Positions 25,085 to 32,857 of a stretch of DNA of 64,000 bases are shown piece by piece. The number at the start of each line of letters is the position of its first letter. Position 1 is the first letter of the stretch. The notes under the pieces were generated by a model that saw only the letters and a list, made by a program, of their open reading frames with translations, had not been told where the DNA came from and made no database searches. Position numbers and translations under genes: made by a program. Source of the stretch: SZUA-430 sp964561925 (GTDB taxonomy: Bacteria; Pseudomonadota; Alphaproteobacteria; Micropepsales; Micropepsaceae); NCBI GenBank assembly GCA_964561925.1, contig CAZLRW010000005.1, positions 1 through 64,000 of the forward strand. Direction: 5' to 3'.

Positions 25085-26437
25085 ATGGTTACAAAGCTCC
25101 CCTTGGTTGTTCGAACGGCCTATGCCGATCTTCTCGATCGGGCGCAGGCGGCGGCCTTCGATCGCGACTTTGCGGATGGGAACTTCGTCAGCAAGCAGGT
25201 CAAGGGGCGTCGATACTGGTATTTCGAAACCAACGTCGATGGCGCCTTCCAACAAAAATACGTCGGGGCCGAAACGCCGGAACTGCTTGCGCGTATTCGC
25301 ACGCACAAACAGGGCCGCATCGACGAAAAAGACCGCGCGCGCGTCGTTTCCGTCCTCCTCAGGTCCCATTCGCTGCCGCGGCCGGATATCGAGATCGGCC
25401 GCGTCGTTTCCGCGCTCGCGGCGTCGGGGGTATTCCGGCTCAACGCCGTGTTGGTCGGCACCGTCGCTTTTCAATGTTATCCGGCCATGCTCGGCGTGCG
25501 CCTGCCGGGTGCGTTGATTCAAACCGGCGACGTCGACATTGCACAGGCGCGCCGGCTTTCCATCGCGGTCGGCGATCGAACGCCGCCGATGGTCGACGTG
25601 CTGCGCACGGTCGATCCGTCGTTTCGGCCCGTTCCCCACCTGAAGGCGAACAAGGTTGCGGCGTATGCCGCGGCCGGCGGTCTGCGTGTCGATTTCCTGA
25701 CGCCGAACGACGGCCCGGATACGGACGACCCAGAAGCGCTGCCCGCGCTTCAGACGGATGCGCATCCAATCCGCTTCTTGGGCTTTCTGATCGACGATCC
25801 CGTTCCCGCCGTCTTGCTGCATGAAACGGGGGTTCCGGTGTTGGTTCCCGCGCCGGAGCGCTACGCGCTGCACAAGCTCATCGTCGCGCGGCGGCGTCAT
25901 GCCTCAAGCGGCAAGCGGGATAAGGACGTCGCGCAGGCCGAGGCACTGCTCCATGTCCTGATCGACCATTCGCCGGGCGCGTTGAAACGCGCGTGGGACG
26001 ATTGCTGGTCGCGGGGCAAACGCTGGCGTCAACTCCTGGGCGAAGGCCTCGGCATGATCAAGGCGGACATCCGTGACCGAGCACTCGCAGCCGTCGGCGC
26101 CTCGCGCGCGGTCGTGCCAGGCCTTCGATTGACGTTCTCTCCCGGCGGCGAGCGGTTCGACGCCAACACGCTCTCCGTGCGAATTCCCGGTGAAGCGGCG
26201 GGTCAGGCGGTAAACTGTGCGATCGCCCGTGCGGCGATCGACGATCATTTCAAGCCGGAAGCCGTCGATGACGCCGGCCGCGTTCGGATCGTTCGCGAAA
26301 ACCGTGCGTTGATCGAGGGCATGCTCGAGCTCAAGTACGAAACCTCGCCCGTCGAAACGCCCGGCGCCGTGTTTCTCACAACAAGCGATGTCGAATCTCT
26401 GATGCGAAAACGACGCCGCACCCCGCGTACGCGGTAG
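25085..26437 (+). CDS. GSU2403-like nucleotidyltransferase-fold protein fused to a DUF1488-like domain
   Basis: The 450-residue protein has an N-terminal helical region (1-110), then a minimal nucleotidyltransferase fold: LVGTVAFQCYP (GT at 125-126), the metal-binding pair in GDVDIA (D149, D151) and a third Asp in RVDFLTP (D203). A helical region (250-340) follows. The C-terminal segment (about 347-420, RLTFSPGGERFDANTLSVRIPGE... CAIARAAIDDHF) resembles DUF1488. Two 30-base dyads sit directly upstream and no ribosome site is visible before the ATG. A toxin-like or regulatory RNA-modifying role is possible but is inference from the fold. Confidence 0.7.
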   Translation: MVTKLPLVVRTAYADLLDRAQAAAFDRDFADGNFVSKQVKGRRYWYFETNVDGAFQQKYVGAETPELLARIRTHKQGRIDEKDRARVVSVLLRSHSLPRPDIEIGRVVSALAASGVFRLNAVLVGTVAFQCYPAMLGVRLPGALIQTGDVDIAQARRLSIAVGDRTPPMVDVLRTVDPSFRPVPHLKANKVAAYAAAGGLRVDFLTPNDGPDTDDPEALPALQTDAHPIRFLGFLIDDPVPAVLLHETGVPVLVPAPERYALHKLIVARRRHASSGKRDKDVAQAEALLHVLIDHSPGALKRAWDDCWSRGKRWRQLLGEGLGMIKADIRDRALAAVGASRAVVPGLRLTFSPGGERFDANTLSVRIPGEAAGQAVNCAIARAAIDDHFKPEAVDDAGRVRIVRENRALIEGMLELKYETSPVETPGAVFLTTSDVESLMRKRRRTPRTR

Positions 26438-26483
26438 GCCGCGCCCGGAAAGGGGCAGCACCGCCCCCGCCAACTCAAACACG

Positions 26484-26531
26484 AACCCAGACACCAACCC
26501 AGACACCAACCCAGACACGAACCCAGACACC
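26484..26531. repeat. 12-bp tandem repeat, four units
   Basis: Four units of AACCCAGACACC (the third ends in G) run from 26484 to 26531. They lie between the nucleotidyltransferase gene and the flgH terminator, in non-coding DNA. Confidence 0.9.
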
Positions 26532-26567
26532 GACCCCTGTCCGGCTTGTCCGCCTTCAGCACGCGAA

Positions 26568-26593
26568 AAAGGCCGGGAGCGCTCCCGGCCTTT
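26568..26593 (-). terminator. Strong intrinsic terminator of the flgF-flgG-flgA-flgH operon
   Basis: The 26-base sequence is a perfect palindrome, AAAGGCCGGGAGC (26568-26580) followed by its reverse complement. On the minus strand the GC-rich stem is followed by TTTTTC, a proper U tract, about 31 bases past the flgH stop. It could also stop plus-strand transcription from the gene at 25085. Confidence 0.85.
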
Positions 26594-26601
26594 CCGCGTC
26601 T

Positions 26602-26632
26602 GTTCGCCGGTGGTGATCGGCGCTCAGAACGG
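26602..26632. repeat. 31-bp direct repeat, right copy (flgH 3' end)
   Basis: Same orientation as 15723-15753 with 28 of 31 identities. It spans the last codons and the stop of flgH and continues toward the terminator. The two copies bracket 10.8 kb that contains the P450, the hsd operon, the unknown gene and the nucleotidyltransferase gene. Confidence 0.6.
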
Positions 26633-27370
26633 AAACAGTATGTCGATGACCTGCTGGCCATAGCGCGGCTGTTGCACGTCGGTCAGTTGCCCGCGCCCGC
26701 CGTAGGAGATGCGCGCCTCGGCCATCTGCGTGTGCTTGACCTCGTTCGCCGCACTGATGTCCTCGGGCCGCACGATGCCGCTGACCGAAAGATCGCGCAG
26801 CTCGAAGTTCACGCGCACTTCCTGGTGCCCTTCGAGCACCATGTTGCCGTTGGGCAGAATCTGCGTGACCACGGCGGCGAGCGTCAGCTCCACCTTCTCC
26901 TTCCGGTTCACGGAGCCTTGCCCCTCGGTCGAGGAATCGCTGCCGAGATTGATGGCGGCCTTCGGGTCATAGCCGTTCGGCAGGAACTGCCCCGCCGCCG
27001 CACCTTCCAGGCCCAGCAGGTTCGTCAGATCCGCGCTCTCTTCCGACTTGCGGGTGCGCGAGGTCTGGTTCGAAACCTCGGCCTTGTCCGAGATGTCGAT
27101 CAGGACGGTGACGATGTCGCCGACCTTCGTCGCCCGCTGGTCCTTGAAGAACGAGCGCGCGCCCGCGGCCCACAGAGAGTTCGCCTGATAATGCGCAACT
27201 TCCTGCCGCGGCATCGGCATGGTGATCTGGCGGTCGCCGTTGCGGTCGCGCGGATCGATGATCGGCGTCATCGTGGGCGCTTGACCCACGCTGTTCAGAC
27301 GGTCGATCGTGGTGCAGGCCGACAGCAAGAGGGCGGCGGTCGCGACGGCGATCGGAGCATATCGGTTCAT
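26624..27370 (-). CDS. flgH: FlgH, flagellar L-ring lipoprotein
   Basis: The 248-residue protein carries a lipoprotein signal (ATAALLLSAC, lipid Cys near residue 19). It shows the L-ring pattern: SLWAAGARSFFKDQRATKVGDIVTVLIDISDKAEVSN, then GSVNRKEKVELTLAAVVTQILPNGNMVLEGHQEVRVNFE and a C terminus ending VIDILFPF. It forms the outer-membrane ring of the basal body. It is the last gene of the flgF-flgG-flgA-flgH operon, 21 bases after flgA. Confidence 0.96.
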   Translation of the reverse strand: MNRYAPIAVATAALLLSACTTIDRLNSVGQAPTMTPIIDPRDRNGDRQITMPMPRQEVAHYQANSLWAAGARSFFKDQRATKVGDIVTVLIDISDKAEVSNQTSRTRKSEESADLTNLLGLEGAAAGQFLPNGYDPKAAINLGSDSSTEGQGSVNRKEKVELTLAAVVTQILPNGNMVLEGHQEVRVNFELRDLSVSGIVRPEDISAANEVKHTQMAEARISYGGRGQLTDVQQPRYGQQVIDILFPF

Positions 27371-27391
27371 GAGTTTGGGTTCCTTCGTGTG

Positions 27392-28108
27392 TCAGCGTGC
27401 GGCGAGCGCGGCGTCGGGTGCGGTGACTTCGACCAGCCCGGCACCCACGACCCGGGCCTCGATCGTCCGGCGCGAGCGCGTGTTCAGCACCTGCACCGTG
27501 TCGCCCTTGCCGGCGTCGGTTTGAACTTGTCCCTGCGCCGTAAGCTCGATCCCGCCCGCGGCAAAGCGCACGGTCACAAGCTCGTTCTTCTTCACGACGA
27601 CGGGCTTGCGCAAATCGAACGCGAACAGCGGCGTCTGCGCGCGCAGCGGGCGTCGCGCCGCCTGGCCCGCGACCGTGGCGGCAGAGGTCAAAAGCGTTGA
27701 ACTCGTCCGCGCGGCCGGCACCTCCATCGTCGTCAGGTCGCCCTCGGTGACGGTCTCGCCGGCGGCGACATCGCGCGACAGAACGGGCACCGCGATTACC
27801 GCTTCGGCGCGCCCGCCGATGCGCGCGTACTCGCGGCCTGAGGCGCCGGTGAAGCCCAGCGTCGCCGCAAAGCTCGAACGCCCCGCATCGAACGTCAGAG
27901 CCGCGATGTCGTAGCGCCCCTGCGCCGCATCGGGCAGGACAAGCTGAAAGAGCGGGTCCGCCAGCGCGACGCGGTAGCGCCCGGCCGACGGAAGTTTTTC
28001 GGCCATCGTCGCGGCGATGCGCTGCGCGATCTCCTCGGCGGTGACGGGCGCGGCGTTCGCCGGCACGCACGACGCGAAGACCAGAATGGCGGCAAGAAGT
28101 CGACGCAT
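27392..28108 (-). CDS. flgA: FlgA, P-ring assembly chaperone
   Basis: The 238-residue periplasmic protein has a signal peptide (MRRLLAAILVFASCVPANA) and a C-terminal SAF/ChapFlgA domain (about 105-235: VPVLSRDVAAGETVTEGDLTTMEVPAARTS..., RPLRAQTPLFAFDLRKPVVVKKNELVTVRFAAGGIELTAQGQ). FlgA helps FlgI assemble the P ring; flgI is at 9038-10147. It lies 13 bases after flgG. Confidence 0.93.
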   Translation of the reverse strand: MRRLLAAILVFASCVPANAAPVTAEEIAQRIAATMAEKLPSAGRYRVALADPLFQLVLPDAAQGRYDIAALTFDAGRSSFAATLGFTGASGREYARIGGRAEAVIAVPVLSRDVAAGETVTEGDLTTMEVPAARTSSTLLTSAATVAGQAARRPLRAQTPLFAFDLRKPVVVKKNELVTVRFAAGGIELTAQGQVQTDAGKGDTVQVLNTRSRRTIEARVVGAGLVEVTAPDAALAAR

Positions 28109-28121
28109 GTTCTATGCTCCT

Positions 28122-28913
28122 TTAGGACCGCGACAGACGCGCCGTCATCGACAGCATTTCGTCCGACGTCGAGATGACCTTGGAATTCATCTCGTACGCG
28201 CGCTGCGCCGTGATCAGCGCCGTGATCTCGGCGACCGCGTTCACGTTCGAAATTTCGAGGAACCCTTGCGTCAGCCGGCCATAGCCGGTCGATCCGGGCG
28301 CGCCCGTCTGCGGCGAACCCGACGCGGCGGTCTCCAAATAAAGGTTCGAGCCCTGCGCCTCGAGGCCGGCTTCGTTCGGGAACGTCGCAAGATCGAACTG
28401 CCCGACCAGCGTGTCTGTCGTTTGTCCGGCAAGGCGCACATAGACTTGGCCTTGCGCGTTGACCGTTGTGCTCGTCGCCCCGTTCGGGATCGTGATGCCG
28501 GGCTCGACCGCATAGCCGTCCTGCGTGACGATCTGCCCTTCGCCGTTGAGGCCGAACGACCCCGCACGGGTATAGGCCGTCTCGCCGGTCGGCATACGGA
28601 CGCGGAAGAACCCTCGGCCTTCGATCGCCAGATCGTAGCTGTTTTCGGTCGTGATCATGTCGCCTTGCGTCATGATGCGATAGACCGAGCCGGTCTTGAC
28701 GCCGGTACCGACCTGGATGCCGGACGGGATCACGGTCCCCTGATCCGACGAGGTCGCGCCCATCCGCTCCACGTTCTGGTAGAGCAGATCCTGGAAATCC
28801 GCACGCTGGCGCTTGAACGCCGTCGTGTTCATGTTCGCGATGTTGTTCGAGATGACCTCGACGTTCAGCTGTTGGGCCAACATGCCCGTCGACGCGATGC
28901 TGAGCGATCTCAT
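28122..28913 (-). CDS. flgG: FlgG, distal rod protein
   Basis: The 263-residue protein has the standard rod signatures: the N-terminal STGMLAQQLNVEVISNNIANMNTTAFKRQRADFQDLLYQ motif, a central LAIEGRGFFRVRMPTGETAYTRAGSFG and the C-terminal NAVAEITALITAQRAYEMNSKVISTSDEML. It forms the distal rod. The ATG at 28913 is 14 bases after the flgF stop. Confidence 0.97.
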   Translation of the reverse strand: MRSLSIASTGMLAQQLNVEVISNNIANMNTTAFKRQRADFQDLLYQNVERMGATSSDQGTVIPSGIQVGTGVKTGSVYRIMTQGDMITTENSYDLAIEGRGFFRVRMPTGETAYTRAGSFGLNGEGQIVTQDGYAVEPGITIPNGATSTTVNAQGQVYVRLAGQTTDTLVGQFDLATFPNEAGLEAQGSNLYLETAASGSPQTGAPGSTGYGRLTQGFLEISNVNAVAEITALITAQRAYEMNSKVISTSDEMLSMTARLSRS

Positions 28914-28927
28914 GGCGGTTTACTCCT

Positions 28928-29656
28928 CTAGACCTTGACCTCGCCCAGGCGCTGGACCGCGCGGCGGATCATGTCGTCTGTTGCATTCAAAGTTTCGGTG
29001 GAGTGCTGATAGGTCCTCAGCACCTCGATCATCTGGGTCATCTCGACCACCGGCTCGACGTTCGACCGCTCGACCATCCCTTGCAGGATGCGCGTGTTCG
29101 TGGCCGGCTCCGGCGGCACGTCGGCCGAGTACAAATTCTTGCCTTCCTTGTGCAGCGCGCCGGTCGGCAGCGCCACGACGCGGAACCGGCCGATGACGCC
29201 GGCGCTCGTCGAGACCGTGCCGTCTTGCGCGATCTTGATCTCGCCGGACCCCGGCGGCACCGTGATCGCCCCGCCCTCCGACACGATCGGATCGCCGTTC
29301 GAGGTCACGATCTGGCCCTGCGCGTCGAGTTTCATGTGTCCGTCGCGCGTGTACCGTTCGCCCTGCGCCGTACGCACGACGAGAAAGCCGCCGCCCTCGA
29401 CCGCGACGTCGAGCGCCGATCCGGTCTGCAACAACGGCCCTGAGGTCATGTCGCGCATGACGCCCCAATCGCGCACGAACGAAATCTCGCGCATCGAGCC
29501 GCTGTCGGCGTCGACGGCGGCGAGAAGCTCTTCGAACATCGGGGCTTCGCGCTTGAAGCCGGTCGTCGACACGTTCGCGAGATTGTTCGCGATGATGTCC
29601 ATATTTCGGCGCAGCGCGATCTGCGCCGACAAGCCGACGAGCAATGCATTTTCCAT
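28928..29656 (-). CDS. flgF: FlgF, proximal rod protein
   Basis: From the ATG at 29656 the protein is 242 residues and begins MENALLVGLSAQIALRR, the usual FlgF N terminus; two GTG codons up to 29668 would add four residues. It carries the rod motif MDIIANNLANVSTTGFKRE and ends MIEVLRTYQHSTETLNATDDMIRRAVQRLGEVKV. It is the first gene of the flgF-flgG-flgA-flgH operon, and a sigma-54 promoter lies about 56 bases upstream. Confidence 0.95.
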   Translation of the reverse strand: MENALLVGLSAQIALRRNMDIIANNLANVSTTGFKREAPMFEELLAAVDADSGSMREISFVRDWGVMRDMTSGPLLQTGSALDVAVEGGGFLVVRTAQGERYTRDGHMKLDAQGQIVTSNGDPIVSEGGAITVPPGSGEIKIAQDGTVSTSAGVIGRFRVVALPTGALHKEGKNLYSADVPPEPATNTRILQGMVERSNVEPVVEMTQMIEVLRTYQHSTETLNATDDMIRRAVQRLGEVKV

Positions 29657-29711
29657 GGCGGTCACCACTCCGCGGACGGCCGAATTTGCGGCTGCCCAGT
29701 CGCAAGGCGTA

Positions 29712-29727
29712 AGCAGCGCGCGTGCCA
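29712..29727 (-). promoter_or_regulatory. Sigma-54 (-24/-12) promoter of the flgF operon
   Basis: On the minus strand the sequence is TGGCACGCGCGCTGCT, one mismatch (C for T at the -13 region) from TGGCACG-N4-TTGCW with the right GG-to-GC spacing. Transcription would begin near 29701, about 45 bases before the flgF ATG. It matches the promoter class found for flgI. Confidence 0.75.
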
Positions 29728-29896
29728 GAGGCGAAACGCGCGGAAACGCGCTGTTTTCCTTCGTAATCTCTCGTTAAGCGGCGCGATATGCCCGGCATTT
29801 TTTGCCGAAGGGCCAACCGAAATTTAACCAGGATGCCTGCATTTTTAGCGAAACCGATAACGGCAAGTCCGTCCGTGCACGGACAAGTGGTGGGTG

Positions 29897-30526
29897 ATGG
29901 CAAGCGACAAAGACGCGGACAAGGACAAGGCGGCCGCGGCCGACGACAAGGCGAAACCGGAAGCGAAGGAAGGCGAGGCGCCGGCCGAAGGCGAAGCGAA
30001 GCCGAAAGGCCGCTTCGCGTTCCTGAAGCTGAACTTGAACCTCTCGCGCAAGACGCTGATGTTCGTCGTCGCGCCCGCCGTTCTGGTGCTGACGTTGGGC
30101 ATCGGCGCGTATTTCTTCCTGTTCTCGGGCGGCGAGGAGCATGCGGCCGAAGGCGCGCACGGCGAATCCGGCCATGCCGAGGGCGGCCATGGCGAAGGCG
30201 CGCACGGCGAGGAAGTGGCGCACCCCGTGTTCTACGACGTGCCCGACATTCTCGTGAACGTGGCGTCGTCGGGCGACAAGCCTGCATTCCTCAAGCTCGC
30301 CGTGTCGCTCGAACTCGAGAACGAAGAGGCGAAAGCCGCCGTCGAGCCCGTGCTGCCGCGCATCGTCGACCAGCTTCAAACCTATCTGCGCGAACTGCGG
30401 GTCGAAGATCTGAGCGGCTCGGCGTCCGTCTTCCGTCTGAAGGAAGAAATGCTCCGCCGCGCCAACCTCGCGGTCGAACCGGTGAAGGTCAAAGACGTCC
30501 TGTTCCGCGAAATGCTGATTCAGTAA
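29897..30526 (+). CDS. fliL: FliL, flagellar stator-associated membrane protein
   Basis: The 209-residue protein has a charged Lys/Asp/Ala-rich cytoplasmic N terminus (1-45), one membrane segment (about 58-76, LMFVVAPAVLVLTLGIGAYFFLF), a His/Gly/Glu-rich linker (AHGESGHAEGGHGEGAHGEE) and a periplasmic stomatin-like FliL domain ending DVLFREMLIQ. It surrounds the MotAB stator and supports torque. The ATG at 29897 is preferred over the GTG one codon earlier. It is first of fliL-fliM-DUF6468-motE; its upstream region has isolated TTAA half sites. Confidence 0.93.
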   Translation: MASDKDADKDKAAAADDKAKPEAKEGEAPAEGEAKPKGRFAFLKLNLNLSRKTLMFVVAPAVLVLTLGIGAYFFLFSGGEEHAAEGAHGESGHAEGGHGEGAHGEEVAHPVFYDVPDILVNVASSGDKPAFLKLAVSLELENEEAKAAVEPVLPRIVDQLQTYLRELRVEDLSGSASVFRLKEEMLRRANLAVEPVKVKDVLFREMLIQ

Positions 30527-30538
30527 GGAAACACCCGA

Positions 30539-31681
30539 GTGACCGGCGGCGACGAAATCGACATGGAAGAAGCCGGCGGCACGCCTGAGCCGCCGAAGGA
30601 TGCCCCCGCGGCTGAGGCCGGTGCGCCGGCCGCCGCCGGCGATGCCGCTGCCGGCGAATGGGAGTCGATGCTCGCCGAGGAGAAGAACCCCGAAGAGGGC
30701 GCCTCGGCCGAGCGCGTGCTGAACCAGGACGAGATCGACAACCTTCTGGGTTTCGACGGCACCGCCGCCGGCATAACCGAGCGCACCGGCATCCAAGCGA
30801 TCGTGAACTCGGCGCTCGTGAGCTACGAGCGTCTGCCGCTGCTCGAAATCGTCTTCGACCGCCTCGTGCGCATGATGACGACGAGCCTGCGCAACTTCAC
30901 GTCAGACAACGTCGAAGTCAGCCTCGACAACATCTCTTCCGTCCGCTTCGGCGACTACCTGAACTCGATCCCGCTGCCCGCGATCCTCGCCGTGTTCCGC
31001 GCCGAGGAACTCGACAACTACGGCCTCCTGACGGTCGACTCGAACTTGATCTACTCGATCGTCGACGTCTTGCTCGGCGGCCGGCGCGGCACCGCCGCGA
31101 TGCGCGTCGAGGGCAGGCCCTACACCACGATCGAACGCACGCTCGTTCAGCGCATGCTCGAAGTCGTGCTTCAAGATCTCAAAGTGGCCTTCGAGCCGGT
31201 GGCTCAAGTGCGCTTCGGCCTCGACCGCATCGAGATCAATCCGCGCTTCGCCGCGATCGCGCGTCCGGCCAATGCCGCCGTGCTCGTGAAGCTGCGCATC
31301 GACATGGAAGACCGCGGCGGCCGCATCGAACTTCTGCTGCCCTACGCGACGCTGGAACCGATCCGCGAGCTGCTGCTCCAGATGTTCATGGGCGAGAAGT
31401 TCGGACGCGACTCGATCTGGGAAGGTCACCTTGCGACCGAACTCTGGCGCACGAACGTCGAGATCGAAGCGGTCTTGGACGAACTGCCGATGTCGTTGAA
31501 CAGCGTGATGAAATTCGAAGTCGGCCAGACCCTGATGCTGAACGTCGGCCCCGAGGCGCGCATCGAAATGCGCTGCGGCGGTGTCGCGCTTCTGGGCGGC
31601 CGCATGGGCCGCGTCGGCCATCAAGTCGCCGTCCGTGTCGAAAACACGATCCGCAACCGCAGAACGCAGGCTGAGGTCTAA
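30539..31681 (+). CDS. fliM: FliM, flagellar switch (C-ring) protein
   Basis: The 380-residue protein contains the CheY-binding segment LNQDEIDNLLGF (61-72), a CheC-like middle domain (RTGIQAIVNSALVSYERLPLLEIVFDRLVRMMTTSLRNFTSDN...) and a C-terminal SpoA domain (LNSVMKFEVGQTLMLNVGPEARIEMRCGG). An Ala/Glu/Pro-rich extension of about 60 residues precedes the CheY-binding motif, which in most FliM lies at the very start. The GTG at 30539 follows AAGGA at the fliL stop, 9 bases away. It sits in the fliL operon. Confidence 0.95.
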   Translation: MTGGDEIDMEEAGGTPEPPKDAPAAEAGAPAAAGDAAAGEWESMLAEEKNPEEGASAERVLNQDEIDNLLGFDGTAAGITERTGIQAIVNSALVSYERLPLLEIVFDRLVRMMTTSLRNFTSDNVEVSLDNISSVRFGDYLNSIPLPAILAVFRAEELDNYGLLTVDSNLIYSIVDVLLGGRRGTAAMRVEGRPYTTIERTLVQRMLEVVLQDLKVAFEPVAQVRFGLDRIEINPRFAAIARPANAAVLVKLRIDMEDRGGRIELLLPYATLEPIRELLLQMFMGEKFGRDSIWEGHLATELWRTNVEIEAVLDELPMSLNSVMKFEVGQTLMLNVGPEARIEMRCGGVALLGGRMGRVGHQVAVRVENTIRNRRTQAEV

Positions 31682-31684
31682 ACC

Positions 31685-32068
31685 ATGGAAACGGGATTGA
31701 TCATCGACGTCGTCGTGATCGCATTGCTCGCAGCGACGATCTTCTACGCGCTGCGCTTGGAGCGCCGCCTCGCGAATGTGCGCGACGCGCAGAGCGCCTT
31801 TGCCGACGTGATCCGCGAGCTGAACGGCGCCGCCCACCGCGCGGAAGCGGGTATCCAGGGGTTGAAGGCCGCGGCGACGTCTTCGGGTCAAACGCTCGAC
31901 GACAAGATCAAGCGCGCCCGTGCACTCGCCGACGAACTCGGACTGCTGCTCCAGTCGGGTGATCGCCTGGGACAGAGGATCGAAGCCTCGCGCCCGCAAG
32001 CCGCGGCAACGCGCTTGCAGCCGCGGCCCGGTGCCGAGGCGCTGCGTGCCCTCGGCGGCCTGCGCTAA
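31685..32068 (+). CDS. DUF6468 flagellar-cluster protein
   Basis: The 127-residue protein has an N-terminal membrane helix (about 4-22, GLIIDVVVIALLAATIFYALRL), then a coiled coil (RRLANVRDAQSAFADVIRELNGAAHRAEAGIQGLKAAA... DDKIKRARALADELGLLL). This is the pattern of DUF6468, found after fliM in alphaproteobacteria. Its function is not established; a role at the motor is likely from context. It starts 3 bases after fliM. Confidence 0.75.
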   Translation: METGLIIDVVVIALLAATIFYALRLERRLANVRDAQSAFADVIRELNGAAHRAEAGIQGLKAAATSSGQTLDDKIKRARALADELGLLLQSGDRLGQRIEASRPQAAATRLQPRPGAEALRALGGLR

Positions 32069-32080
32069 GGAGAAACGCTC

Positions 32081-32788
32081 ATGTCGTCGCGCGTTCGCTT
32101 GTTGCCGGTGTTGATCGGAACCGCCGCAGTGCTGCTGACGTTGCGGGTCGGGGCGCTTGCCTCGGCCGCAGCCCCCGAAGAGAAGCAAGAACCTTCCCCG
32201 GCGGCCGGCGCTGCGCACGAAGCACCCGCCGAAAAAGCGCCTGCCGAACAGCACGCATCGGCCGAACCCGCGCCGGCGGACAAGGGCGACCCGGCCGCGT
32301 CCGCGCCACAAGTAACCCAGGCGCAGACGAAGGGCGAGGCGGAAGTGCTGCAAAACTTGAGCGAGCGCCGCGCGGCACTCGATGGGCGCGAGCGCGACCT
32401 GACGATGCGCGAACAGTTGATCGGCGTGACGGAGAAGCGGGTCGAAGAGCGGCTTGCGGAGCTCAAAAGCCTCGAAGAACGCCTGAACGTGCTGCTCACG
32501 AAGCGCGACGAGGCCGAAGAGGCGCAGATGACCGCGCTCGTCAAAACCTACGAGAACATGAAGCCGGCAGACGCTGCCCGCATCTTCAACAAACTCGACC
32601 GCCAAGTATTGCTGACCGTCGCGTCGCGTATGAAGCCGGCGAAGATCGGCGCGGTCATGGCGGCGATGGACGCGGCGAAGGCGCAGGAACTGACCGTGAT
32701 GCTGGCGCTGCGCTTGAACGTGGCCCGTCCGAAACCGGTCGAACAGCCGGTGTCCGCGCCCGCGACCGCAGAGGCCCCGCAGGGCTGA
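32081..32788 (+). CDS. motE: MotE-like flagellar protein with MgtE N-terminal-type domain
   Basis: The 235-residue protein has an N-terminal membrane or signal segment (about 6-25, LLPVLIGTAAVLLTLRVGALASAA), an Ala/Glu/Pro-rich linker, a coiled coil (about 90-150, QNLSERRAALDGRERDLTMREQLIG...) and an MgtE_N-like helical domain (about 150-210, MKPADAARIFNKLDRQVLLTVASRMKPAKIGAVMAAMD). MotE acts as a periplasmic chaperone for MotC in rhizobia; the equivalence here is inferred from domains and place after fliM. Confidence 0.75.
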   Translation: MSSRVRLLPVLIGTAAVLLTLRVGALASAAAPEEKQEPSPAAGAAHEAPAEKAPAEQHASAEPAPADKGDPAASAPQVTQAQTKGEAEVLQNLSERRAALDGRERDLTMREQLIGVTEKRVEERLAELKSLEERLNVLLTKRDEAEEAQMTALVKTYENMKPADAARIFNKLDRQVLLTVASRMKPAKIGAVMAAMDAAKAQELTVMLALRLNVARPKPVEQPVSAPATAEAPQG

Positions 32789-32791
32789 TCC

Positions 32792-32806
32792 TTAACGCGG
32801 GTTTAA
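32792..32806 (+). promoter_or_regulatory. CtrA box upstream of the large TPR gene
   Basis: TTAA (32792-32795), seven bases, then TTAA (32803-32806) match the CtrA consensus TTAA-N7-TTAA exactly. It lies 52 to 66 bases before the GTG start of the next gene, a plausible -35 placement. This suggests that gene has its own cell-cycle-controlled promoter rather than only fliL-operon read-through. Confidence 0.6.
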
Positions 32807-32857
32807 CCGCGCGCCCGCTACCGTCGGGCCGCTCGGGAAATCCATCGGCCGGACCAC

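Noticed and set aside
29790..29812. Sigma-54 promoter toward fliL
   Set aside because: GGC..TTGCC has the GC two bases too close to the GG; the sequence is a small palindrome instead.
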